From Cryptomeria japonica (taxonomy: Eukaryota > Streptophyta > Pinopsida > Cupressales > Cupressaceae): DNA of 64,000 nt. A program made the position numbers and the translations under genes. The stretch spans positions 213,318,997 through 213,382,996 of the forward strand of contig NC_081406.1 of NCBI RefSeq assembly GCF_030272615.1, read 5' to 3'. Under the pieces are notes generated by a model. It did not search any database and was not told the DNA's origin. It saw only the letters and a list, made by a program, of their open reading frames with translations. This document shows positions 49,426 to 59,892 of the stretch, piece after piece (position 1 is the first letter of the stretch; every line of letters begins with the position of its first letter).

Positions 49426-51643
49426 ACAAACAACTTAAATTACATACAACTTATACCTAAAAGGATGTGACAACTAAACAAGTTATTTCAACGAAACCTT
49501 AATTGCTATTTTAATGGGTTTCCTAAAGTGAGCGATGAAATAGAATTTAGCTACAAGCCTTAGGTTTCAAAAAAACTCAAAGGCGATAGAAAAAGAATAT
49601 TGCTTACATAACAATACGATAATTTCTATTATCAAGCGGAACCAATTAATTTTATAAGGACATTTATAAATTCACTCAAATGACCCTGTTCATTTTAGAT
49701 ACGTTTTAAAATACTTAATTAGACCAACTTCTACTAAAACAACATTAATATAATTTACTTGATTCAATTTCATCTATTTAACTAATATCAAGTTTCCTCC
49801 ATCATTGTTATTACATTCCTTTTTTTTTTAACTTAATTAAATCGCACATCCTTTAATTAATCATTAATGCGGTTTCAACGTAACACTTTTAATTAATTGA
49901 GAAAATAAAATTTGAGTGCCAAAGGTTAATATGTTAATTAATTTATTTAATATAAGGTTCCATCAGGGTCAAATAAGTTCGCAAGGTCAAGATCATTGAC
50001 TAAAAAAGAATACTATTTTTACACCACTACAATATCCTCTTAACATACATATTTATTAAATTGTATTAAATTATTCCATTTAATTATAAATACCATTAAA
50101 ATCTCTAAAATGTGATTATATAACTTACATCAAGATGTTATATATTACTCCTCCAAGCATTAAGTATTAATATTTAATATTCGATATTTACATTACCTCT
50201 TGGTTTAAATTTAATCAATCTATTATATACATTCCCAATAATAATTTTCTTTAATGAATCTTCCCAACTATAAGAATAATAATGCTACACAATAATTAAT
50301 TCCCAACACAAAACTACCCCAAATAAATAATAACTTGAATAAATGGGAAATTCCCCATTTCAAATTTTAAAGAGAAGTCCTTCCCCCCCCCCCCCTCCCC
50401 CCAACTTTTATTATAATTAAAATCTCAAACTCCTCCCTCAGTATTTTATTCTTTTAATAAAGAGCACATGTGGGTATAACCCTATTTAGGGTTTCCATTT
50501 TGCTATTGAAATACAAAAACTAATCTATTCTAATTTATTCTTCTTTTCTTTTAGCATCTCCCAAACCCTAAGTCAAATTTAGGGCTCCACCATGAAATTT
50601 CATGGTGGATGGTTTGTTACAGGCATGGACCGAGACATGGCGGTGGAGAGGAGCAATTAAGGAGGTGTTACCGCATCATTTATTCTTCATGGTGAAAGTG
50701 GGTCATCTTTTCCTTTTTATGTTGGAGTCCTAGTTCATACCATATTACCTTGGTTCAAGTCTTTAAATGCAGCCTCAAATCCTTTCTCTAGTCATTTAAG
50801 TCAAGTTCAGATAATTCATTGAACTCCTTGAACACTTCGAACCATTCTGAACCGGGTTCAAGATGTTCATTTTGGTTCAATAGGTTCCAAGCTGTTCAGA
50901 AAAGGTTCTTCGTACTAACATTTTCTCTAAGTTTTTGCAGCGGCTCTTTAATAAAGTTTTTCCTGTTTGGTGATATAACATTTGTATTGAACATGTTGAA
51001 CGAGTTCGAAGGGTTCAAATATGTTCAACATGTTCAACACGGCAAAATTGTCAACAGTTTGACATGGCGTACAACTTGAACTACTTGAACACTCAAGAAG
51101 TAGGTTCAAGATGTTCATACAGGTTCAATACTGGTGGGTCCCATGGTTTCTAATGTTTTGAGAAGTGCATTTATTGCTAAATACGGAAAGGCAGAACCAT
51201 ATTGTAAAGTGATGTCATTCTTTGGCTTTTTCGAAGTAAGTGAACATTTTGGAAACTGACAATTTCTTAAAGTATGCCACCATGCATTCAATGCATGCGT
51301 GCGGGGGTCTAATCTACCAATTTGCCGTGTTCGGAATGAAATTGTGAAATCATTGCATTTAATGTGTCTATATTATTACCTTTCTCAATAAGGTATGAAA
51401 ATCATTTGTGTTCTGCGTTTGCTACTTGCTGCTGGATTTTTGTTTATATTTTCCCTCGATAGGAGACTTTCTTGCTGCTAGCCGTCATCCGATTATACAG
51501 CTATGAAGGTGAGTCTTTCCTTATTTTCTCCAATGTTTTCCCTTGCATTTTCTCTCATACAAAGGTTTCACTGCAATCAAGTTTAGGTTTCTTGTTTTGA
51601 AATCATGAAGTCCACCCTGCATTTGTTTGGAAACGTCTTTAGC
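49426..51643 (+). other. E upstream region: AT-rich, no coding capacity, several sequence oddities
   Basis: 49426-50580 is AT-rich with no protein-like frame. A C13-T-C6 run lies at 50383-50402. A 24-bp perfect palindrome is at 50586-50609. 50750-51140 is a TTGAAC/GTTCAA array. A good splice donor (AAG, GTGAGT) at 51506-51514 follows an ATG, and an AG acceptor candidate sits two bases before the ORF start at 51644. If the E LTR runs to 55385, all of this is LTR. Confidence 0.45.
50750..51140. repeat. Dense TTGAAC/GTTCAA array in two 257-bp-spaced blocks
   Basis: I count six exact TTGAAC and eight exact GTTCAA sites in about 390 bp, plus about eight one-base variants. The two words are reverse complements, and some form palindromes (TTGAACATGTTGAAC, GTTCAACATGTTCAAC). 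The block starting GAACTCCTTGAAC at 50821 recurs as GAACTACTTGAAC at 51078, both followed by GGTTCAAGATGTTCAT. Confidence 0.85.
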
Positions 51644-54453
51644 ATGGCGTCCACAGAAGCCATAGCTAGTGATACTAACCTGAAGGGTGAGAACCTTGAA
51701 GATTTGAAAGAAAGGGTGTTGATAAGTCTTTTTGTATAGAGATTTTCAGTAGTGGACTTTTAGAAGCCATAGCCTTTCCTCCAGCAATTCCTTGTCCAGA
51801 GCTAGTTCAGGAGTGTATTGCTAGATATGACCCTGTATTTGAAACTATTAAAAGGGATAATGGTGAAACCCTTCTTGCCATTAACCGTGAAGTGATTGCT
51901 TTAGTGTTCAAGATATCGGATTATCAGTTTTCTAATTTCTCCCTGCTCAGTCAATTAGTGAGTTCAATGCAAATAGAGCTAGACACAGGAATAATGTGGC
52001 GAAGTTCTGGTTGAAGGTCCCGCAGAGAGGTGGTTCTAGACTACCTAAAAATCCTAACAAGAACCACATGTTGCCACATATCCACAATGTAATGCTTCTG
52101 TTGCATCGAGCCAAAGGTTCTGCCGAAGCTTATAGCTTTGATGATTGGATATATTGTATGTACAATTAGTTCTAGAAGGAAAACAATATTTGGATTGGGC
52201 GGAGTTAATTGCTGATTCGATGAGAGAGCAGTTGAGTCTAGCCAAGCAATTTCAACAAAACTTCATCATGTCCTCATATCTTTTGTATTGTCTGGACTGT
52301 GTCAAGGAGTTAACAGGTATACCCAAGCAGCCCACTGAGGAAGATGTTCCGGAGTATGAGTTCTATCCAATGCTACAAGAAGACAATGCCCTACAAGATT
52401 TCAGAAGGGTACATAATGCATTCCTGGGCGATATGTGCCATGAACTGAAAGGTACAAAAGCCAAGCAGATTTCAGATGATGCACAGTACTTGATAAAGAA
52501 GTTCGGAAGTTTTTACATCCAGTTCCCATGCTTTTGCTATATACGGGTAGGAGGCTTCGAAGAGGAACCCTTCAAGCTTCTGCATTTCTATTTTGATTGT
52601 TTTGTCCTAGCAGAAGTATGCAGACAACTGACTTCTGTGGTCAAGAAGGCACAGCCTAAGGACAAGTGGGAAGGTCATTTTCCAATACAACTGGGAGTGT
52701 TATCCTGTAACTCAATGTCTGATGCATTAAGTATAGGAGAAGACCTTAGAAATTTTAATTTCTCTCTGTATGCTGAAAGAAAAGGGTTAGACAACAAAGG
52801 ATTTTCTTGGAGCCTAGGCTTAATGCCTTATCTTCCCACGCCATAGTTAGAAGATTTCTGGGAAGACTGTTCCGATGAACTCGAAGTCTTCAAAAGAGGA
52901 AATATGAGATTGGTGCTGGAACAGGTTATTTCTCTGCAAATAAAGATAGATATTAAAGGACTTGAAGAATATTATCTTGAACTCTTCGAACCAGCATATT
53001 TAGCCCACACAGAGACTGAAATGCCCCCAATTAATTGGGATGAGGAGGAAAATGATGACATTCAATTGAGAACCGAACGAGTTCTGGACAGAACTGTGGC
53101 ATGGGTGGTCAAGAAGAAAGCAATGAAGCTAGACGCCAAGTCCCTTTCTACGAGAAGTATGTCTTCACCAAAATGTCCTTCTAACAGTGCTCCCATTTGT
53201 GCAGGTAAGGAAGTCAAGTCAGCTCAGCCTAGATGCAGACCTAGCCCAACTTTGGATTTCAGTACCCCTCGGCATACTCGATCACGTAGTGTCACCCAGA
53301 GGAGGATGGACCAGGTGAAGGATATGGGAGTAAAAGATGTCATCCTTGAAGCTCAGATCTTTGAAATTGAAGATTTGGATGGTGAAGTTTCTTGTGCTCT
53401 AGAATCGCAAACAGTGATTGTGGCTATGACACCACCCCCAAAGATGATTGAAGGAACTTCCCATTTTGTTGTGACTCCTAAATGGTTAACAACCTCAGTG
53501 AACAAGAAAAGGAGCTTTCTTCCTATGACCATTCCACTTCAGAAGATGGTTGCCAAGTACTCTGAGAAGAATCCGAAGCCAAAGAGGTTCAAGACCACCG
53601 CGCACCTAAACAATGATGAGGAAACTGGTAAATGGATGGCGGAAATTGCCTCTTACAAACCGAAAGATGAGAACAAAGAGGTCAATTTTGATGATTTTGA
53701 AATCACAAAAGTAGAGTTGGGAAAGATGAGCAGGGATACAGATAACTCGCTAAAGCGGTTGAAAAATGGATTGAACAAGTAATCAAAGATGGTGAAAAAT
53801 ACATTACCGACTCCCAGAAGTTGTGTGATGAAGTACAGAGCTTGATTTCTAAAATCCAAAATCAGCTTGTACCATGGGAGAAAGAAGAGCACAAATGGAA
53901 AAATGTCCTGCCTCTGTTTACCAAAATTGAAGAGTATGGAACTACCAGATTTCTAACAGAACATTTAATTAAGCTGGTATCTAATGAATGCCAACTTTTC
54001 ATGCTAAAGAACACTATCATGTGGCGGGTGCTCACCTTTCAGTCGGTAATTACGGATGCAAAAACCTCCATCTGTGAACTCCAGGATTTGCAAAGCAGTA
54101 TAGTCAAAGATAATAAAGTGGTTAATCTCGATCATGACTGGGAACTAGGAATCTACGGGTTAAGTATGCAGGAAGCAGTCAAGTCTTTCCGGTTGAACAT
54201 GGAGAAAATCAGAGTTAGGAGTAGTTTCACGCCGGAGGATATAACCAAAGTGGCTAGGATCGAATCTATGGTTTTCATTGGAAATGATCAACTGCCAAAG
54301 CACTTAGAGAAGATGGTGCAACACAAGTGGAATAAAGAGGTGGCAAAGGTGAAACTTAATGCAATAAAAGTCCCAAGCCAATCAATGATCTAGGAACTCA
54401 CGACTGCTCATGATGCTCACGAAGACGGAGAAGAGGATGATGATGAAATATGA
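51644..54453 (+). pseudogene. Large ORF upstream of the E primer site, function unknown
   Basis: The start at 51644 reads MASTEAIASDTNLKGENLED. About 930 codons are recovered with frame changes near 51725, 51960, 52140 and 53780 and in-frame stops such as 52844 and 54391. Residues 30-330 are helical: LLAINREVIALVFKISDYQF, NHMLPHIHNVMLLLHRAKGS, YLDWAELIADSMREQLSLAK, FIMSSYLLYCLDCV. The middle is basic and Ser/Pro-rich; the C-terminal third is helical; the tail is acidic (HEDGEEDDDEI). No nuclease, protease or zinc motif. Helical blocks resemble in pattern those of the A and B second ORFs. Lying before the primer site, it is either inside the 5' LTR or part of a separate insertion. It is not the usual Ogre ORF1, which follows the primer site. 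Confidence 0.6.
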
Positions 54454-55391
54454 CAGAATGCATCCGCTTTGGGCTAGTTTTCTTTATTTTTCAAAATATT
54501 TTTCATAGTTATGCAAAAACTTTGGGACAACTATCCCAAAATACTTTCTGTTGGTTTCATAACTATTTTATCGGGGAGTGGTCGAGTTTTTAGGGAGACC
54601 CCCCCATCTAGACTATAAATTAAGTAGAACCGATGGTAGAAGGGTTAGATTTTAGTAACTGATTTTAAAAAAACTTGGATGTGTGTTTGTTTTGATATTT
54701 TCTATTTTTAGCCAAAGGAGGAATTAGATGGTTGAGATCTGTGGTGGAAAAAGATTGGCAGATGTATCATTATGTCTTTGATTACATAAAGATATATATA
54801 TGAAATCTGATCATATTGTTTTTGGGGAGAAGAAAGATCTGTGTATTTTGAATCCGAATAGATAACATGTCTTTGCATATGTTCATCTGATCAAGTAACA
54901 GTATTTGATTATTTCATTGTAGTTTTTCATTATTCCTCTGATGTTCTTTCCTTTGAATGTGTTGTTTACTCTGGAAAAGATTCATATTTGCGGGTGGATT
55001 CATTTTCTTTGAATCTGTTTGTCTTTATTTGGAAGAAGTATATTGAACTTTGTTTTAGTTGTTGCAGTTACATACTTTGAAAATTAACAAGATAGTTTTC
55101 ATTATTTATGAGATATGAGGAAATTTATAGCCTTTCATCCAAGAATGAAATAGGCGGCCTTATATGCTTTCTGGTTAAAATCTTTTCATTTGGATATAAA
55201 TATAAAAACAAAAACACATTTAATGAAAAATCTAGATAGGGAGCTGTACCTAGGCAAAAATTCTGAGGGAGGTGATTTGAGCAAATGCCTACCCAACTGT
55301 TCAGTGAACCATTTGTTCTTAAAAGAAGGTAACAAAGTTTTACAATTAATCATTTAAATACAAAGAGAAAATCTATTCACTAACAGATTTT
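54454..55391 (+). other. Non-coding stretch between the large ORF and the E primer site
   Basis: No frame of interest. T-rich with a C7 run near 54600 and ATATAT tracts. It ends CACTAACA at 55385, a plausible LTR terminus, six bases before the primer site. Confidence 0.6.
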
Positions 55392-55409
55392 TGGCAACTC
55401 TACTGGGGA
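55392..55409 (+). other. E primer binding site
   Basis: TGGCAACTCTACTGGGGA, matching the TGGCGACTCC.CTGGGGA type of plant Tat elements with C-to-T and G-to-A decay. It lies 380 bases before the gag domain start. Confidence 0.75.
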
Positions 55410-55524
55410 GCGAAACAAAGAGAAAACCAAATTTTTCAATAGACCAGTATGCCATAAGCGTGAGCCCATAATTAGCAAAAGTGTTAGGAGTGCAGGAAGA
55501 TTGTTGAGATTGAGTCTTGTTTGA

Positions 55525-56586
55525 AGTAACCTAGTTTTCCCACAAATAATCATCCTGGATTCTCGTCCATATACTAGAGCACAAAGAAGAGAAGGAGTAG
55601 CTAATAACGTTTTTGAAGAATTGCAAAATCTATCATTTGCCCCAAGTTTTACTCCTAGAAGGAAGGCCAAAAGTAGACCTTCATCTCCTGACAGAGTTAC
55701 CCGTATATCTTCTTCTTCCCCTTGGCAAGCACTAACACTTACTGGAATTCAAGCCCCACCCCTTGTAACCATTCATCCAGTTTTCATTATGGCTCAACCC
55801 TGGGGTACAGCTGTCAGACCTCTTGCTCTCGCAGCCCATAATCCACTACCAAAAGGAGCAAAGGATGTTTTACCCAAATATAAAGGTGATGGGAAAGTTT
55901 CAGTTGAAGAGAATTTGAACTCTTTTAATTTAGCAACGGGAATCCTAGTAGTTCAATATGAGGACATGGCTGTTAGGCTTTTTGCCCAAACCCTCACCGA
56001 AGGGGCAGTAGAATGGTTTAGCCAGTTGCAAGCATGATCCATAACTGACTGGCAAATGATGAAAACCGCTTTTGAAAAAAGATTCCAAATCACTGATGAT
56101 GAACACACACTACTGGCTCAACTCACACAGATGAAGAAGGAAATTCATGAGCTGATGAGGGATTATGTAGCAAGATATAATAAGATTATTCACAAAATTC
56201 CTCAAGCCAAGAGACCAACTGCAGATAATCAGCAATGTTTCTTCATAAATTCCATGCCACCTAATGTAGGATTTCACCTCAGAAGAAGTAGGTCGGCCGA
56301 CCTAGAAACTACACAAAATGAGGCTATAGAGCTTGAAGATGATCTGATAACAGCTGGCAAATGGAGGAAAGATGTACAAACTCCTCAGGGACAATCTCAG
56401 GTTTCTACATCCTCTACTGATCCAGTTGTTCAACGGCTTGTCAATGATATGATTGCTTTAAAGAGGCAAATACCTAAGCCTGGAAACTCTTATCCACAAC
56501 CTTATCAAGATATAAGCAGGAGACCTTCAAATCAATATAACTATGGACGATCGTTGCAACTTCCTGTAGCTCCACAAAGATTATAG
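55525..56586 (+). pseudogene. E gag
   Basis: Open from 55525; a sensible start is MAQPWGTAVRPLALAAHNPL at 55789, although upstream in-frame sequence also looks coding. The gag domain reads LPKYKGDGKVSVEENLNSFN, then LFAQTLTEGAVEWFSQL, TAFEKRFQITDDEHTLLAQL, MRDYVARYNKIIHKIP. A TGA at 56035 (QA, stop, SITDW; probably CGA) and a TAG at 56584 are the only breaks, both in frame. The region after 56584 has CSFH...DHDGISCPDM, a degenerate H-C zinc motif. Confidence 0.82.
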
Positions 56587-57756
56587 ATAGAGGCACCTCC
56601 TAACAAAGGTGTCATGTGTTCATTTCATCTTACCACTGATCATGATGGGATTTCATGTCCCGATATGATAAGACACATTCAGATGCAAAACACAAAGGAT
56701 GAATTAGGAGAGTTCACTGAAGCAGAAAGAATTCAAGAGGCACCTGGCGACTCTGGAACATTCTACCTTGAATATGAGTCAGATTCAGAAAAGGGTAGTA
56801 ACATTTTGGCAACTCTTGAAGGTTCTTCATGTGCAATTTTGACAAGGAATCAACGAACCTCCCAGCCTTCTTCCTTTATGAACCCTTCTGGAAACAATTT
56901 CAAAGGCAAAGATCTCCCAGGAAATAGTTTTTCAAAGGTTCCTAAAGTTAAGATTTTGCAAAGGAACCATGAAGATCATAAGAGCTCTTCCTCTTCTTCC
57001 TCCTTTGATATCATCGAATTCTGTAAGGCCTCTACCATTCAACTACCTACCACTAAGTATTTAAAGCTTAACCCAAAGGAGTTGGATAAACTAGTCAAAT
57101 ACATTAAAGGGGATTCCTTTTCAGAGTCTCAAGTACACGGGTGTATGGAAAGTGGTGATTTAGCTGCTGCAGAAGGGTCTTCATCTATCCCCTGCTCATT
57201 AGCTAATCTAGCAGATCCCTGTGCTTTTCATGATACAAGGTCTGGGAATGAGGTCAAGATTCTGAAACCTGAACCTTTCTATATTTCCCTTCTCCTAAAT
57301 GGCCAAAAGTTAAGTAATTGCATAATTGACTCAGGGGCTTCGGACAATATAATGCCTTCTCCTGTGGCTAAATCTTTAGGTTTAACCCTTTTTAAAACAT
57401 TTGGGAGATGCTTTTCAATGGATGGAAAATAGGTTCCTCTTATTGGTTAGGTAAAGGACGTCCAAGCAGTGCTAGCAGTGTGCCCAAACAAAAGAGTAAG
57501 ATTAACTATACTGGTTGCTGATATTCCGATGAGTTATGGAATGCTTCTGAGTAGGACTTTTTGCAAGGATCTTGGAGGTGAAATCAAAATGGACTAGTCA
57601 GAAGCCGTTATTCCCCTTAGAAACTAGAAAATCAATCTTGAACTTGAACCCAAGAATAAGTATACTGTATTTCTCTCAGATAACCCGAAAGCCCAGATTC
57701 TGTTTCAGGAGTGTGAGTTTGGAAACTATCTTGTCCTTGCACCTGGTGAAAAGAAA
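56587..57756 (+). pseudogene. E aspartic protease and linker
   Basis: Continues the gag frame. A Ser-rich linker is followed by the protease: KLSNCIIDSGASDNIMPSPV, with the catalytic DSG at 57328-57336 intact, then LTILVADIPMSYGMLLSRTF and CKDLGGEIKM. A linker YTVFLSDNPKAQILFQ leads into RNase H. In-frame TAG at 57430, 57448, 57595 and 57625. No frameshift. Confidence 0.82.
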
Positions 57757-58257
57757 ATGGATGAGGCAGCTGATGAACTTGATGGACTATGGCAGATGGA
57801 GTTTGATGGAAGCTGTGCTAACTCTGGTTCCGAAGTAGGGGTGGTTTTGCTATCACCAACTGGTAATATTTTCCCCTTTTCCTTCAAGTTGGATTTTAAA
57901 AACACTAATAATACTGTTGAATATGAGGCACTATTATTGGGATTAAGTGAGGCTAAATGTAAAGGAATTAAGTTGCTTAAAGTCAAAGGTGATGCAGAGT
58001 TAATAGTTAGGTGGGTGAGGAATGTCTATACGGTTAAGAATGACAGGTTGAGGCATTACAGGAATAGAGTTTGGGATGAGTTAGAATTCTTTGATGCCTT
58101 CTCGATTGAAGCAATTCAGAGGGAACAAAATAGTAGGGCAGATTCATTGGTCGTGTCTGCCTCACTTTTATTACCACATCCATATTTTAAAGATAACTCA
58201 TATAGGATTGAAATGATCTATAGGCCCAGTGTTCCTAATAATGTAGATCATTGGTAG
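57757..58257 (+). pseudogene. E RNase H domain placed before the RT
   Basis: WQMEFDGSCANSGSEVGVVL, then FKNTNNTVEYEALLLGLSEA, LLKVKGDAELIVRWV, IQREQNSRADSLV. This is the RNase H type that plant Tat elements carry as an extra domain. All four acidic active-site residues are visible: Asp (57805), Glu of YEAL (57925), Asp of KGDA (57991) and Asp of RADS (58141). The domain has no internal stop; the first stop is the TAG at 58255 (VDHW, stop, VFDAD). It would degrade RNA in the RNA-DNA hybrid during reverse transcription. Its location between protease and RT is not the usual order. Confidence 0.85.
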
Positions 58258-58995
58258 GTTTTTGATGCAGATGCACAGATCAAAGATTTCCTAGAATGTG
58301 CTCAATCATTTTCTCAGTCATATTTTGAAGGCTCTGAGAGGGTTTGCAAAGAGTTCAGGCCAGACCCAGAGGTAGATCCTACAAATAGCTTTATTCAGCT
58401 TAAAGGTAACAAAATTCCAAAGGGGTTAGTGACACTGGAGAGATTTTTCACCAGAGATGATGCATTCATAGGTAATAAAGTTCCCAAGGATGATGGGAAA
58501 GGAAATTGTGAGAAAATAAATTTGGGAGATGAAGCTAATCCAAAAGAAGTGACAATTGGCAGGTGTTGTTTTGCAGAGGAAAAGAGTGCACTTGGTACAT
58601 TGCTTAAGGAGTACATTGATGTTTTTGCTTGGTCTTATGATGATCTGAAGGAGTTTAGAAATGGACATTTTCAACATCAGATCCCGCTGAAGCCAGGCAT
58701 ATCTCCTTTTAGGCAAAAATTGAGGAACTTTAATCCCATCATGGCAGATGCAATTTCTAAGGAAGTTGAGAAAATGCTTAAGGCCTGAATCATATATCCA
58801 ATCCACCATTCCACCTAGGTAGCTAACATTGTGCCCATAAAAAAGAAAAATGGGGAGATTCGTATCTATGTTGATTTTCAAAATTTGAATCAAGAAAGCC
58901 TGAAGGACAACTACGCCCTACCAAATATGGATCACATTTTACAGATAGTGTCCGGGTCGGAGATGATGTCGATGTTGGATGGTTTTTCTGGTTAT
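58258..58995 (+). pseudogene. E reverse transcriptase N-terminal part, cut by F
   Basis: LGTLLKEYIDVFAWSYDDLK, then HQIPLKPGISPFRQKLRNF, then after TGA 58786 and TAG 58816, VANIVPIKKKNGEIRIYVDF and MLDGFSGY. These are the opening motifs of a Tat-type RT. The stops fit CGA-to-TGA (KARIIYP expected) and TGG-to-TAG (STWVANIV expected). F enters right after DGFSGY, before the catalytic YxDD box. Confidence 0.86.
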
Positions 58996-59777
58996 TGTAG
59001 ACACTCAAAATTGTCATGTCTAATTAAATAAATATTTTATTTATTTAATTATCTAAGCCTAATTCTTCTATTAATTAAATAAATCCTTATTTATTTAATT
59101 AATTCATTTATCCTCTTCTAGCCTTATTTCTCATTTAAATAAATACATTTATTTATTTAAATTACCCTTTCCTAAATTAAATAAATATTTTATTTATTTA
59201 ATTATCCTACTTCTTCTATTAATTAAATAAATCTTTATTTATTTAATTAATTCATTATCTTTTTCTACACATGACACATGTCATTCATCTCTTAATTCAT
59301 ACACTACCTACCTCTTTCATTATTTTGGTATTTCTTTTACCTACCCTCTAATCATAGCCAACCTCTCTTTTTACACCTCTCAATCTTAACCCTCCATTTC
59401 TTATTGTGTCTTCTATTTAAGGAGATGCTTTCTTCATTGTCAAACGCTAATCACTCAGACTAATCAACAATTTTGGAGGACTTGGCTACACTACGATCCT
59501 ACTTGCAACCACATTCCGTTCTTTGTTGAGCTCTTGTGCATATAAAAATCTGAGAGCAAATATATCAAACAAGATCAATGGAGATAGGAAGAATGGAGAT
59601 CAAAACCCTATTGGACATGTGATGGTATAATCTTTGTGATTTTGAGTTATTTGCATTGTCTTAGGTAATCTTCATATGTTATGGTGGATCTTTGTTGTTG
59701 TTAGGCTAGGGTTTGGTGGTTGAATTCATTTAGCCTTTCAATTTTGTTATTATTGTTATCCATTTTCACCATAAACA
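58996..59777 (+). repeat. F 5' LTR
   Basis: Begins TGTAGACACTCAAAATTG and ends CATAAACA. The first 250 bp consist largely of ATTTATTTAATTAA-type runs. A TATTTAAG promoter element lies at 59414-59421. Its opening bases match solo LTR H. Confidence 0.85.
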
Positions 59778-59780
59778 TTT

Positions 59781-59798
59781 TGGCACACCCGGTGGGAC
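59781..59798 (+). other. F primer binding site
   Basis: TGGCACACCCGGTGGGAC, three bases after the LTR end. Similar in form to the C site. Confidence 0.7.
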
Positions 59799-59892
59799 AT
59801 GGATTTTTCTTAGATCTATGTTTTTTTGCAGATTTTTCTAACCCTATATTGCTGTTTTGTAAAACAATTTGGAGAATAATCTTGTGCAGCTA

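Larger units (their letters stand above)
49426..58995 (+). mobile_element. Element E: Tat-type gypsy element with large ORF upstream of the primer site
   Basis: It begins where C RT breaks off (boundary uncertain, about 49412-49467) and ends where F inserts at 58996. The primer site is at 55392-55409. Downstream, gag, protease, RNase H and RT N-terminus lie in one frame without frameshift. Upstream is a 6-kb region with a decayed reading frame of about 930 codons. The 3' LTR is outside the window. Confidence 0.7.

Noticed and set aside
49426-50580. Second copy of the C LTR
   Set aside because: Similar AT-rich composition, but I could not align any block of it to 33569-34828.
51644-54453. Standard Ogre ORF1
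   Set aside because: Ogre ORF1 lies between primer site and gag; here the primer site is downstream of the frame at 55392.
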